From Streptomyces fulvorobeus (GTDB lineage Bacteria; Actinomycetota; Actinomycetes; Streptomycetales; Streptomycetaceae): a DNA stretch of 64,000 bases. Numbering within the stretch: the first letter of the stretch is position 1; each line of letters starts with the position of its first letter. The DNA lies in contig NZ_BLWC01000001.1 in assembly GCF_013167895.1 (NCBI RefSeq), forward strand, positions 1,054,001 to 1,118,000, given 5' to 3'. Of the stretch, positions 1 to 8,436 are shown in pieces. Below the pieces are notes generated by a model. That model had not been told where the DNA came from, did no database searches, and saw only the letters and a program-made list of their open reading frames with translations. The translations under genes were made by a program, and so were the position numbers.

Positions 1-1183
1 GGAACTCGGCCGCAACGTCGGGCAGGACCGTTTCCGCCGGGAGACGGGCCTGCCGCTCGCCTCCTACTTCGCCGGGCCCAAGGTCCGCTGGCTCCTGGAT
101 AACGTCGAGGGCCTGCGGAAGCGCGCCGAGCGGGGCGAGATCCTCTTCGGGACCATGGACTCCTGGGTCATCTGGAACCTGACCGGGGGCACCGACGGCG
201 GCGTACACGTCACCGACGTCACCAACGCCTCGCGCACCCTGCTGATGAACCTGCACTCGATGCAGTGGGACGAGAAGATCCTCCAGTCGATGCACATCCC
301 GGCGGCCGTGCTGCCGGAGATCCGCTCCTCGGCCGAGGTGTACGGCCACGCCAAGGGCGGCGTCCTGGACGGCATCCCGGTGGCGTCCGCGCTCGGCGAC
401 CAGCAGGCGGCGCTCTTCGGCCAGACCTGTTTCGCCCAGGGCGAGGCCAAGTCCACGTACGGCACCGGCACCTTCATGCTCATGAACACCGGCCACACGC
501 CCGTCAACTCCTACAACGGGCTGCTGACGACCGTCGGATACCGCGTCGGCGACCAGAAGCCGGTCTACGCGCTCGAAGGTTCCATCGCCGTCACCGGCTC
601 GCTGGTGCAGTGGATGCGCGACCAGATGGGCCTGATCAAGTCCGCCGCCGAGATCGAGACCCTGGCCTCCTCGGTCGAGGACAACGGCGGGGCGTACTTC
701 GTGCCCGCCTTCTCCGGGCTCTTCGCCCCCTACTGGCGCCCCGACGCCCGGGGCGTCATCACCGGCCTCACCCGTTACGTCACCAAGGCGCACATCGCCC
801 GTGCCGTGCTGGAGGCCACCGCCTGGCAGACCCGCGAGATCAGCGACGCCATGACCAAGGACTCCGGCGTCGAGCTGACCGCCCTCAAGGTCGACGGCGG
901 TATGACCTCCAACAACCTGCTGATGCAGACCCTCTCCGACTTCCTGGACGCGCCGGTGGTGCGCCCCATGGTCGCCGAGACCACCTGCCTCGGCGCCGCC
1001 TACGCCGCCGGTCTCGCCGTCGGCTTCTGGCCGGACACCGACGCGCTGCGCGCCAACTGGCGCCGGGCCGCCGAGTGGACACCCCGTATGGACGCGGCCA
1101 CCCGTGACCGCGAGTACAAGAGCTGGCTCAAGGCCGTCGAACGTTCCATGGGCTGGCTCGACGAAGACACTGTCGAGGAGTAA
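1..1183 (+). CDS. glpK: Glycerol kinase, 5' end outside the window
   Basis: Phosphorylates glycerol to glycerol-3-phosphate with ATP, the first step of glycerol catabolism in the cytoplasm. The reading frame is open from position 2, so the N-terminal part lies before the window; about 393 residues are present. FGGY-family features are visible: the substrate-region string MDSWVIWNL, the [14 protein letters not shown] phosphate-binding segment, and the C-terminal ATP-binding motif [12 protein letters not shown]. It is followed after 5 nt by glpD, so the two are surely one operon. In S. coelicolor this operon (gyl) is repressed by GylR, whose gene is not in view. No defect is seen in the visible part. 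Confidence 0.97.
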   Translation, partial: ELGRNVGQDRFRRETGLPLASYFAGPKVRWLLDNVEGLRKRAERGEILFGTMDSWVIWNLTGGTDGGVHVTDVTNASRTLLMNLHSMQWDEKILQSMHIPAAVLPEIRSSAEVYGHAKGGVLDGIPVASALGDQQAALFGQTCFAQGEAKSTYGTGTFMLMNTGHTPVNSYNGLLTTVGYRVGDQKPVYALEGSIAVTGSLVQWMRDQMGLIKSAAEIETLASSVEDNGGAYFVPAFSGLFAPYWRPDARGVITGLTRYVTKAHIARAVLEATAWQTREISDAMTKDSGVELTALKVDGGMTSNNLLMQTLSDFLDAPVVRPMVAETTCLGAAYAAGLAVGFWPDTDALRANWRRAAEWTPRMDAATRDREYKSWLKAVERSMGWLDEDTVEE

Positions 1184-1188
1184 GCGAT

Positions 1189-2799
1189 ATGACCACCCTG
1201 CAGAGCGTCCCCGCCCTCGGGACGCATCCGGCCTCCGGCTCCCTTCCGAGCCGCGCCGAGACCCGGGAGCAGCTGTCCAAGGCGACGTACGACCTCCTGG
1301 TGATCGGCGGCGGCATCCTGGGCATCTCCACCGCCTGGCACGCCGCGCAGTCCGGTCTGCGGGTGGCCCTGGTGGACGCCGGCGACTTCGCCGGCGCCAC
1401 CTCCTCCGCCTCCTCCAAGCTGCTCCACGGCGGTCTGCGCTACCTCCAGACCGGCGCGGTGAGGCTGGTGGCGGAGAACCACTTCGAGCGGCGTGCCGTC
1501 TCGCGCCAGGTCGCACCGCACCTGGCCAACCCCCTCACCTTCTACCTGCCGGTCTACAAGGGCGGCCCACACGGCGCGGCCAAGCTCGGAGCGGGCGTCT
1601 TCGCCTACTCCGCGCTGTCCGCGTTCGGTGACGGCGTCGGCCATGTGATCAGCCCTGCGAGGGCGCGGCGCGACGTGCCGGAGCTGCGGACGGACAACCT
1701 CAGGGCCGTCGCGGTCTACGGCGACGACCAGATGAACGACGCGCGGATGGCACTGATGACCGTGCGCGCGGCGGTCGAGGCGGGCGCGACCGTCCTCAAC
1801 CACGCCGCGGTCACCGGACTGCGGTTCACCCGGGGCCGGGTCACCGGCGCCGACCTCCGCGACAGCGCGGACGGTACGGAGTTCGGCGTCGACGCCCGCC
1901 TCGTGCTGAACGCCACCGGCCCGTGGGTCGACCACCTGCGGAAGATGGAGGACCCGGACGCGGCCCCCTCGATCCGGCTGTCCAAGGGCGCGCACCTGGT
2001 GCTCAAGCGCACCCGCCCGTGGAAGGCGGCGCTCGCCACCCCGATCGACAAGTACCGGATCACGTTCGCGCTGCCGTGGGAGGACATGCTGCTGCTCGGC
2101 ACGACCGACGAGGAGTACGAGGGCGACCCCGCGGACGTCGCGGTGACGGAGAAGGACACGGCGCAGATCCTGGACGAGGCGGCGTTCTCCGTCCGCGACC
2201 AGCAGCTGTCGCGTGATCTGATCACGTACTCCTTCGCGGGCCTCAGGGTGCTGCCGGGCGGTCCCGGCAGCACGTCCAAGGCGAAGCGGGAGACCGTCGT
2301 GACGGAGGGCCGGGGCGGAATGCTCTCGGTGGCGGGCGGCAAGTGGACGACGTTCCGCCACATCGGCCGCACGGTGATGAACAAGCTGGCCGCGCTCCCG
2401 GGCCGGCCCCTCGGGGACGACATGGAGCCGATGGCACGGCTGCCCAGGAAGCTCCCGCTGCCCGGCATCGCCAACCCCCAGGCGGTCGCCCACCGGCTGA
2501 TGATCGACGGCGGTACGCCCGGCCCGCAGATGGCGGCCGACACGGCCAGGCACCTCGCCACCCACTACGGCTCGCTCTCCTTCGACATCGCGCGGCTCGC
2601 CAACGAGAACCCGGCGCTGGCCGAGCGCGTCCACCCGGACGCCCCGGAGATCTGGGCGCAGGTCGTCTACGCCCGCGACCACGAGTGGGCCGAGACGGCG
2701 GACGACGTGCTGCGCCGCCGTACGACGCTGACGATCCGGGGGCTGGCGACGGACGGCATCAGGGCCCGGGTGGAGGGTCTGCTCGCCGAGCGGGACTGA
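1189..2799 (+). CDS. glpD: Glycerol-3-phosphate dehydrogenase (FAD-dependent)
   Basis: Oxidises glycerol-3-phosphate to dihydroxyacetone phosphate and passes electrons to the quinone pool at the membrane. The protein has 536 residues, normal for the aerobic GlpD family. The FAD-binding Rossmann motif GGGILG lies at about residues 40-45, followed by the family string SSKLLHGGLRYL near residue 75. The C-terminal DAO_C domain is present. It starts 5 nt after the glpK stop and is followed by a strong hairpin terminator, so glpK-glpD is the end of the glycerol operon. Confidence 0.97.
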   Translation: MTTLQSVPALGTHPASGSLPSRAETREQLSKATYDLLVIGGGILGISTAWHAAQSGLRVALVDAGDFAGATSSASSKLLHGGLRYLQTGAVRLVAENHFERRAVSRQVAPHLANPLTFYLPVYKGGPHGAAKLGAGVFAYSALSAFGDGVGHVISPARARRDVPELRTDNLRAVAVYGDDQMNDARMALMTVRAAVEAGATVLNHAAVTGLRFTRGRVTGADLRDSADGTEFGVDARLVLNATGPWVDHLRKMEDPDAAPSIRLSKGAHLVLKRTRPWKAALATPIDKYRITFALPWEDMLLLGTTDEEYEGDPADVAVTEKDTAQILDEAAFSVRDQQLSRDLITYSFAGLRVLPGGPGSTSKAKRETVVTEGRGGMLSVAGGKWTTFRHIGRTVMNKLAALPGRPLGDDMEPMARLPRKLPLPGIANPQAVAHRLMIDGGTPGPQMAADTARHLATHYGSLSFDIARLANENPALAERVHPDAPEIWAQVVYARDHEWAETADDVLRRRTTLTIRGLATDGIRARVEGLLAERD

Positions 2800-2820
2800 C
2801 CGGTCCGGCGCGTGGGACAG

Positions 2821-2846
2821 GGGCGGCCTCCTTCGGGAGGCCGCCC
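2821..2846 (+). terminator. Terminator after glpD
   Basis: Perfect 11-bp inverted repeat (arms 2821-2831 and 2836-2846) closed by a TTCG tetraloop, 21 nt after the glpD stop. Position and symmetry fit an intrinsic terminator; there is no T-tract, as is usual in Streptomyces. Confidence 0.85.
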
Positions 2847-2891
2847 CTCCGCATGCTCCACCGGGTACACGGCCCCTCATAATGGACGGAT

Positions 2892-2902
2892 ACATCGGAT
2901 GT
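2892..2902. promoter_or_regulatory. Candidate FadR-type operator (ACAT-CGG-ATGT)
   Basis: An ACAT/ATGT inverted repeat with a 3-nt spacer lies 33 nt upstream of the start of the GntR/FadR-family gene at 2935. FadR-subfamily regulators often bind short palindromes of this kind in their own promoter. Autoregulation is an inference. Confidence 0.45.
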
Positions 2903-2934
2903 CTGATTCCCGTCCGTACTCCAGGAGGACCGTC

Positions 2935-3606
2935 ATGGCTGTCACCGACGAGGCGATCGAGAAGATCAAGGAAATGATCGTCTCGGGCGCTCTGCGGCCC
3001 GGTGACCGGCTCCCCAAGGAGAGCGAACTCGCCGCGGAGCTCGGACTGTCCCGCAACTCCCTGCGGGAGGCGGTCCGGGCCCTGTCGCTGATCCGCATCC
3101 TCGACGTGCGGCAGGGCGACGGAACCTACGTCACCAGTCTGGACCCGCAACTGCTCCTGGAAGCCATGAGCTTCGTCGTGGACTTCCACCGTGACGACAC
3201 CGTGCTGGAGTTCCTCGCGGTACGCCGCATCCTCGAACCGGCCGCCACGGCGATGGCCGCCGGGCTGATCAGCGACGCCCAGCTGGATCTCCTCGGCTCG
3301 CGGCTGAACGCACTCGGCGGGAATCCGTCCGTGGAGCAACTGGTCGCCGCCGACCTGGAGTTCCACCGGGGCATCGCGCAGTCGTCGGGCAACTCCGTGC
3401 TCTGCTCGCTGCTCGACGGGCTCTCCGGGCCGACGACCCGGGCGCGGGTCTGGCGCGGCCTGACCCAGGAGGACGCCGTCAGCCGCACTCTCCACGAGCA
3501 CCGGGCGATCCTCTCCGCGCTCCGGGACAGGGACGCGGAGGCCGCCCGGGCCTGGGCGACCGTCCATGTGGCGAGCGTGGAACAGTGGTTGCGCTCGGCC
3601 CTGTGA
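2935..3606 (+). CDS. FadR-subfamily GntR transcriptional regulator
   Basis: A 223-residue regulator with an N-terminal winged helix-turn-helix (DRLPKESELAAELGLSRNSLREAVRAL, residues about 23-48, split here across the recognition helix) and an all-helical FCD effector domain whose metal/ligand residues include the FHRGIAQSSGN region. The ATG at 2935 was chosen because AGGAGG sits 6-7 nt upstream and the protein then begins directly before the DNA-binding domain; a longer in-frame extension to 2812 would run through the glpD terminator. The ligand is unknown. Being next to glpKD does not prove control of glycerol genes, since GylR is IclR-type. Confidence 0.9.
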   Translation: MAVTDEAIEKIKEMIVSGALRPGDRLPKESELAAELGLSRNSLREAVRALSLIRILDVRQGDGTYVTSLDPQLLLEAMSFVVDFHRDDTVLEFLAVRRILEPAATAMAAGLISDAQLDLLGSRLNALGGNPSVEQLVAADLEFHRGIAQSSGNSVLCSLLDGLSGPTTRARVWRGLTQEDAVSRTLHEHRAILSALRDRDAEAARAWATVHVASVEQWLRSAL

Positions 3607-3856
3607 TCCGCGTACGGCCGGGGGCGGCGGCAGGTCGCGGCCTCAGCCGGTGGCGGGGCGCGGGTGCGGCAGGGCGTGCCAGGCGGCGGGGACCGTGCCC
3701 CGGACGTGACGTCCAGGACGCGGCTCCTTTCCTTTTCCGACCGGTGTCGCACCCCGGAGGGCACAGTTCACCCGCCGGTGCTCGCGGGCTGCGATGGGAC
3801 AGCCCGGAAGCCGTAAGGTTGGTGCGTACACAAGGCAACTTCGGAAGGGGGTCTGG

Positions 3857-4954
3857 GTGATCGAGCTCGAGGGGGTACCCGAGCTGGTCGACCCGGTCAT
3901 GGTGGCCGCGTTCGAGGGCTGGAACGACGCCGGTGACGCCGCCTCCACAGCTGTCGGCCATCTGGACCGGGAATGGAAGGGCGAGGTGTTCGCGGCGCTC
4001 GACGCCGAGGACTACTACGACTTCCAGGTCAACCGTCCCACGGTGTGGCTGGACGGCGGGGTGCGAAAGATCACCTGGCCCACCACCCGCCTCTCCGTGG
4101 TCCGCGTCGGCGGGGACAAACCCCGCGACCTGGTCCTCGTCCGCGGCATCGAGCCGTCGATGCGCTGGCGTTCGTTCTGCAACGAGATCCTGGGATTCGC
4201 CCACGAGCTGGGCGTCGAGATGGTCGTCATCCTCGGGGCGCTGCTCGGCGACACCCCGCACACCCGGCCGGTGCCGGTCAGTGGCGTGACGTCAGATCCC
4301 GACCTGGCCAGGACGATGGATCTGGAGGAGACCCGGTACGAGGGCCCGACGGGCATCGTCGGCATCCTCCAGGAGGCGTGCACGCACGCGGGTGTTCCCG
4401 CGGTGAGCCTGTGGGCGGCGGTGCCGCACTACGTGTCGCAACCGCCCAACCCCAAGGCGACGCTGGCGCTGCTGAACCGTCTTGAGGACCTGCTGGGACT
4501 GCGCATCCCGTTGGGTGAACTGCCCGAGGACGCCCGCGCCTGGCAGCTCGGGGTCGACCAGCTCGCCGCCGAGGACAGTGAGGTCGCCGAGTACGTGCAG
4601 ACGCTGGAGGAGGCCCGCGACACCGCTGAGCTGCCCGAGGCGACCGGCGAGGCCATCGCCCGGGAGTTCGAGCGCTATCTGCGGCGCCGTGACGGCGGTC
4701 CGGGCCAGGGGCACGGCGGGCACGCGACGGAGAGCGGTGACGTCTCCTATCTGCGGGACACGTCGAGCGGCCGCACCAGACCGCCCAGGCCGACGCGCCC
4801 GGAGACCGGGCCCGAGAGCGGCCAGGGCAGCGTCCGTCCGTCGCCCGGCGAAGGGGACAGCGGAGCCGCCGGCTCCGAAAAGACGTCCGACAACTCCCCG
4901 GAGGACCCGGAGACGGAGCCGTCCGGGGACGACGGGAACCCCTCGCAGGACTGA
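3857..4954 (+). CDS. parJ: PAC2-family protein, probable ParJ
   Basis: A 365-residue protein starting at GTG 3857, preceded by GAAGGGGG. Residues about 1-285 form a PAC2 (proteasome-assembly-chaperone-like) domain, with the typical opening VIELEGVPELVDPVMVAAFE and GWNDAGDAAS. The last ~80 residues are a low-complexity, charged, probably disordered tail. In S. coelicolor the PAC2 protein between glpD and mshC (SCO1662) is ParJ, an actinobacterial protein reported to bind ParA and control its polymerisation during sporulation septation; the same position here supports that name. The assignment rests on synteny and family, not on alignment. Confidence 0.8.
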   Translation: MIELEGVPELVDPVMVAAFEGWNDAGDAASTAVGHLDREWKGEVFAALDAEDYYDFQVNRPTVWLDGGVRKITWPTTRLSVVRVGGDKPRDLVLVRGIEPSMRWRSFCNEILGFAHELGVEMVVILGALLGDTPHTRPVPVSGVTSDPDLARTMDLEETRYEGPTGIVGILQEACTHAGVPAVSLWAAVPHYVSQPPNPKATLALLNRLEDLLGLRIPLGELPEDARAWQLGVDQLAAEDSEVAEYVQTLEEARDTAELPEATGEAIAREFERYLRRRDGGPGQGHGGHATESGDVSYLRDTSSGRTRPPRPTRPETGPESGQGSVRPSPGEGDSGAAGSEKTSDNSPEDPETEPSGDDGNPSQD

Positions 4955-4965
4955 CCGGCACAAGG

Positions 4966-5004
4966 AACCGGCCCCGGACTCCTGCGCGGAGTCCGGGGCC
5001 GGTT
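4966..5004. terminator. Bidirectional terminator between parJ and mshC
   Basis: A perfect 17-bp inverted repeat (4966-4982 and 4988-5004) with a 5-nt loop lies between the convergent stops of parJ (4954) and mshC (5046), so it can serve both genes. Confidence 0.88.
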
Positions 5005-5045
5005 GTCTCGGGTACGGCAGGGCGGTGCTCCACCCCGTACGGCTG

Positions 5046-6275
5046 TTACAGGGCGACTCCGAGCAGGGCGTCCACGGTGCGCGAGACGAGGCCGGGCGCG
5101 CCCTCGTCCGCACCGCCCTCAGCGCTCTGCAGAGCGGCCCAGCGGTCCACGGCGGCGAGTGCGGCCGGGGTGTCGAGGTCGTCGGCGAGGGCCTCGCGGA
5201 CCTCTTCGACCAGGGCGTCGGCGGACAGCCCGTCCGGGCGGGAGACGGCCGCGCGCCACCGGGCCAGCCGCTCGACGGCGTCGGCCAGCACCTTATCGGT
5301 CCACTCCCAGTCGGAGCGGTAGTGGTGCGAGAGCAGCGCCAGCCGGATAGCGGCCGGGTCCACGCCGTCGCGGCGCAGGGCCGACACGAAGACCAGGTTG
5401 CCCTTGGACTTCGACATCTTCTGGCCGTTCAGGCCGACCATGCCCGCGTGCACGTACGCCTGGGCGAACGGGTGCTCGCCGGTCAGCGCCTGGGCGTGCG
5501 ATGCGCCCATCTCGTGGTGCGGGAAGACCAGGTCGGAGCCGCCGCCCTGCACGTCGAAGCCCATGCCGAGGTGGTCCAGGGCGATGGCGACGCACTCGAT
5601 GTGCCAGCCGGGGCGGCCGCGTCCGAGGGTGCCTCCGTCCCAGCTGGGCTCGCCCTCGCGGGCGGCCATCCACAGCATCGGGTCGAGGGGGTTCTTCTTT
5701 CCGGAGCGTTCGGGGTCGCCGCCGCGCTCGGCCGAGAGCAGCCGCATCGCTTCGGCGTCCAGGTTCGAGACCTCGCCGAAGTGCGGGTCGGCCTCGACGG
5801 AGAAGTACACGTCGCCTTCGAGCTCGTAGGCGGCGCCCGCGTCCCTGAGCCGCTCGACGAGCGGGACGATGCCGGGTATCGACTCCACCGCGCCGATGTA
5901 GTGCTGCGGCGGGAGCATGCGCAGGGCTGTCATGTCCTCCCGGAAGAGGGCCGTCTCGCGCTCGGCGAGCTCGGTCCAGTCCTGACCGTCGCGCACGGCC
6001 CGCTCCAGCAGCGGGTCGTCCACGTCGGTCACGTTCTGGACGTAGTGAACCTGCCGCTGGGTGTCGAGCCACACGCGTTGAACGAGGTCGAACGCGTTGT
6101 AGGTCGCCGCATGACCCATATGGGTCGCGTCGTACGGCGTGATGCCGCAGACATAGATGCGGGCGACGGGACCGGGGTCAAGGGTGATCCGTCCGCCGGT
6201 CGCGGTGTCGTGGATCCGAAGGTCGCGGCCCTTGCCAGGCAGGGCGGGGACCTCAGAAGCGGGCCAGGCATGCAT
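5046..6275 (-). CDS. mshC: Cysteine:1D-myo-inosityl 2-amino-2-deoxy-alpha-D-glucopyranoside ligase
   Basis: Catalyses the ATP-dependent joining of cysteine to GlcN-Ins, the third dedicated step of mycothiol synthesis. The 409-residue protein is a cysteinyl-tRNA-synthetase paralogue. It keeps the HIGH-like motif THMGHA (residues 51-56), the zinc/cysteine-binding YVCGITPYD segment with Cys43, [10 protein letters not shown], and the KMSKS loop KMSKSKGN (about residue 286). The start at 6275 (MHAWPAS) matches the usual MshC start and length of about 410; an upstream in-frame extension is not family-like. A second mycothiol gene, mscR, is 18 kb away. CysS itself is excluded by the short length and missing anticodon-binding region. 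Confidence 0.95.
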   Translation of the reverse strand: MHAWPASEVPALPGKGRDLRIHDTATGGRITLDPGPVARIYVCGITPYDATHMGHAATYNAFDLVQRVWLDTQRQVHYVQNVTDVDDPLLERAVRDGQDWTELAERETALFREDMTALRMLPPQHYIGAVESIPGIVPLVERLRDAGAAYELEGDVYFSVEADPHFGEVSNLDAEAMRLLSAERGGDPERSGKKNPLDPMLWMAAREGEPSWDGGTLGRGRPGWHIECVAIALDHLGMGFDVQGGGSDLVFPHHEMGASHAQALTGEHPFAQAYVHAGMVGLNGQKMSKSKGNLVFVSALRRDGVDPAAIRLALLSHHYRSDWEWTDKVLADAVERLARWRAAVSRPDGLSADALVEEVREALADDLDTPAALAAVDRWAALQSAEGGADEGAPGLVSRTVDALLGVAL

Positions 6276-6602
6276 GTCTTGAGCGTAACCGGACGATGCT
6301 TCCGGATACGAACCGGACCTGCGTTCGTTGTCGGCGAGACGGCCTTGACCACCGGATCGCACGGGTGAACGTGACGCCCCTCCAGGGCGACGAGAGGGGC
6401 CGGAAGCCCGGACCGCGCTGCCGCCGGACGGACCGGCTGCGCACACCCGCGTACGGGACCCGGCACCCGCAGCCACAGGATCGGACAGCGGAGGCGGCCA
6501 CCAGCCCTCCTGGCCGGACCTCCCGGTCCGGAGAGAAGGACTGGTCGCCCTGGGCGGCGGCGCGGGGCGTCCGCGCCCCCCGCCGGCCGCCCGGCGTGCC
6601 GG
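6276..6602. other. Intergenic stretch without a recognisable gene
   Basis: About 330 bp between the mshC start and the end of the MEDS-HATPase gene. Both strands contain only arginine/proline-rich frames typical of GC-rich noncoding DNA. The mshC promoter should lie at its left edge; no clear consensus was seen. Confidence 0.6.
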
Positions 6603-7535
6603 CTACAGGGTGAGGTAGAAGCGCACGGTCGTGCCCTCGTCGCCTGTGTGCACCCGCACCAGATCAGCCATGTAGTGGACCAGCAGCAGACCGCGGCCGC
6701 CGAGCTGCCCGTGCTCCGGCGGTCTGCGGCCCGCCAGAGGATCGTTCAGCCGCCCGGCGTCGCGGGCCTCGCACACGAGTTGCCCCGCCTCGGCCCATAC
6801 CGCCAGCGTCCCGTTTCCTCCGCCGTGCACCACACTGTTGGTCGTCAGCTCGGCGACCGCGAGTTCCGCGTCGTCCAGCCGCTGCCCCGCCAGGCCCAGC
6901 CGTACGGCCTGCGCGACGGCGAACCGGCGGACCTCGGGGAGTTGCTCGCTGCCGTAGGAGAAGACGGCGGCGTCCGGCGCGGGCGGCAGCGCCGTGTTGT
7001 ACCGGGAGACGACCGCCTCCCAGTCATAGGCGTCGCTGACCACCTCACGGCCCGCGCTGATGAGGGTGGGATGGGTGAGCCGCGCGTCGGCGATCACGTC
7101 CGGAGCCAGCCGTACCTCGTCGTACGGGCACAGGATCGTCACCGCGCGGCCCTCGAATGCCGCGTTGATCAACGCCTCGTGCTGCGCGCACGCCGGGTAC
7201 TCCAGCGCGCTGCGCCCCGCCCAGATCGGCTCGCCGATGATCCGCACCCGCCCCTCGGGGTGGGCGTCGGCGAAGCCACGCAGCACACGGGGGATGATCC
7301 TCCCCGGGTTACGGCCGGCTTCGGTCATGTCCAGGAACAGGATGCCCTCGGCGTCCGCGCCCAGCCCTGTCCTGATCAGTTCCAGATTGGGGCCGGGCAC
7401 CGCCACGGCCATGGGCTCACCTGCGGTCAGGCCCTCCCGCAGGAACGACACCGTCTGCTGCGTGTACTCCAGCTCGGTGCGGTAGAACAACGCGGGATGC
7501 ACGAAGGTCTCGTCGGTGGTCACCGTGTCCGTCAC
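6603..7535 (-). CDS. MEDS-domain anti-sigma/histidine-kinase-like ATPase
   Basis: A 310-residue protein. Residues about 10-170 form a MEDS (DcmR-sensory type) domain, seen in strings such as HPALFYRTELEYTQQTVSF and ILCPYDEVRLAP. Residues about 190-310 form an RsbW-type HATPase with the N-box ELAVAELTTNSVVHG and the G-box GGRGLLLVHYMAD. Such proteins bind ATP and act in partner switching with STAS proteins. It begins with GTG 7535, overlapping the stop of the upstream STAS gene by 4 nt (GTGA), so the two are translationally coupled. No phosphoacceptor histidine domain is visible, so it is better seen as an anti-sigma/RsbW-like protein than a true sensor kinase. Confidence 0.88.
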   Translation of the reverse strand: MTDTVTTDETFVHPALFYRTELEYTQQTVSFLREGLTAGEPMAVAVPGPNLELIRTGLGADAEGILFLDMTEAGRNPGRIIPRVLRGFADAHPEGRVRIIGEPIWAGRSALEYPACAQHEALINAAFEGRAVTILCPYDEVRLAPDVIADARLTHPTLISAGREVVSDAYDWEAVVSRYNTALPPAPDAAVFSYGSEQLPEVRRFAVAQAVRLGLAGQRLDDAELAVAELTTNSVVHGGGNGTLAVWAEAGQLVCEARDAGRLNDPLAGRRPPEHGQLGGRGLLLVHYMADLVRVHTGDEGTTVRFYLTL

Positions 7536-7885
7536 GGCGTCACCTCGATCTGCGAAAGATGCGGCCAGAACATCTCCAGCACCCGCGGCAGCTGGGGTGG
7601 CGGATGCTCCACGACCACCCGCCCCTCGCCCAGGCCCATGGCAGTGACCGCCAGCGCCGTCACCCCGGCCACGTCGACGAAGGCCACGTCCGCCAGCTCC
7701 AGGTAGGACACACCCGTGTGCTGCCGGGCCAGCCGGGACAGGGCCTCCTCCCAGGACGGGCGGGTGACCGCGCTGATCTCACCGCGGGCACGTATCCCGG
7801 AACGACCGGACAACGGGCTCACCTCCAACACAGCCCTTCCGGACACCGCCGGAACCGGCCGGCCCTCCACATGCGGGACGTCCAC
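7532..7885 (-). CDS. STAS-domain protein with non-phosphorylatable motif
   Basis: A 117-residue STAS (anti-sigma factor antagonist fold) protein, first gene of a two-gene coupled unit with the MEDS-HATPase. It starts at GTG 7885 with GGAGGAG upstream. The segment aligned with the SpoIIAA phosphorylation motif reads FVDVAGV: the usual DS(S/A)G has become DVAG, so the serine that the kinase partner phosphorylates is missing. The fold is otherwise normal (GEIS at the start, central VAFVD strand). It may be a constitutive binder or respond to something other than phosphorylation. Confidence 0.85.
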   Translation of the reverse strand: MDVPHVEGRPVPAVSGRAVLEVSPLSGRSGIRARGEISAVTRPSWEEALSRLARQHTGVSYLELADVAFVDVAGVTALAVTAMGLGEGRVVVEHPPPQLPRVLEMFWPHLSQIEVTP

Positions 7886-8066
7886 GCTCGGACTCCTCCA
7901 CCCCGTCCGTCAGCCACCCGCCGGGCGTCTCAGGCCGGCAGGGGGCGGAAGGAAACGCCTTCCAGCCCGGAAGTCTATCGCGGCACCCAGGTACGCCATC
8001 GGAGACGGCCGCCCGGCAGGGGTGATCTCGCTGCGCCCCGCGGAGCGGCCCTGGACCAGGGCGGGC

Positions 8067-8429
8067 TCAGGCCGTATCCCGCTGGTGGGCGGCGAGCGCG
8101 TCGGCGACGGTCGCGTAGGCAGGCAGGACCGTGTGGAGGCCGGTCAGGGTGAGCACGCGCATCAGGCGGTCGGGGACGGCGGCCAGGGCGAGTGTTCCTC
8201 CCGCTCCCTGGGCGGCGTGCCAGATGCCGATCAGGGCGCTGAGGCCCGCGGAGTCGCAGAAGCCGACATCGCTCAGGTCCAGGACGAGCTGGTGGTGGCC
8301 CTGCCCGATCAGTTCCAGTCCGCGGGCGCGCAGGTGCGGAGCGGTGCGGAAGCTGATCTCGCCGGTCACCGTGGTCACGGTGAGCGATCCGTGGGTGTGC
8401 TCGACGGCCAGGTGCAGATCCTCGGTCAC
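8067..8429 (-). CDS. Anti-sigma factor antagonist (STAS domain)
   Basis: A 120-residue STAS protein with the intact phosphoacceptor motif in FCDSAGLSALIGIW (DSAG). It resembles RsbV/SpoIIAA/BldG-type anti-anti-sigma factors, which release a sigma factor or effector by binding an RsbW-type kinase when unphosphorylated. It starts at GTG 8429, only 7 nt after the stop of the GAF-PP2C phosphatase gene, and lacks a strong ribosome-binding site of its own, so coupling to the phosphatase is likely. The obvious biochemical pair is phosphatase (upstream) and substrate (this protein). Confidence 0.9.
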   Translation of the reverse strand: MTEDLHLAVEHTHGSLTVTTVTGEISFRTAPHLRARGLELIGQGHHQLVLDLSDVGFCDSAGLSALIGIWHAAQGAGGTLALAAVPDRLMRVLTLTGLHTVLPAYATVADALAAHQRDTA

Positions 8430-8436
8430 GGGATGG

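Noticed and set aside
1000..3567. 855-codon open frame on the minus strand opposite glpK, glpD and the FadR-type gene
   Set aside because: Arg/Pro/Gly/His-rich shadow of real genes; no domain or start context.
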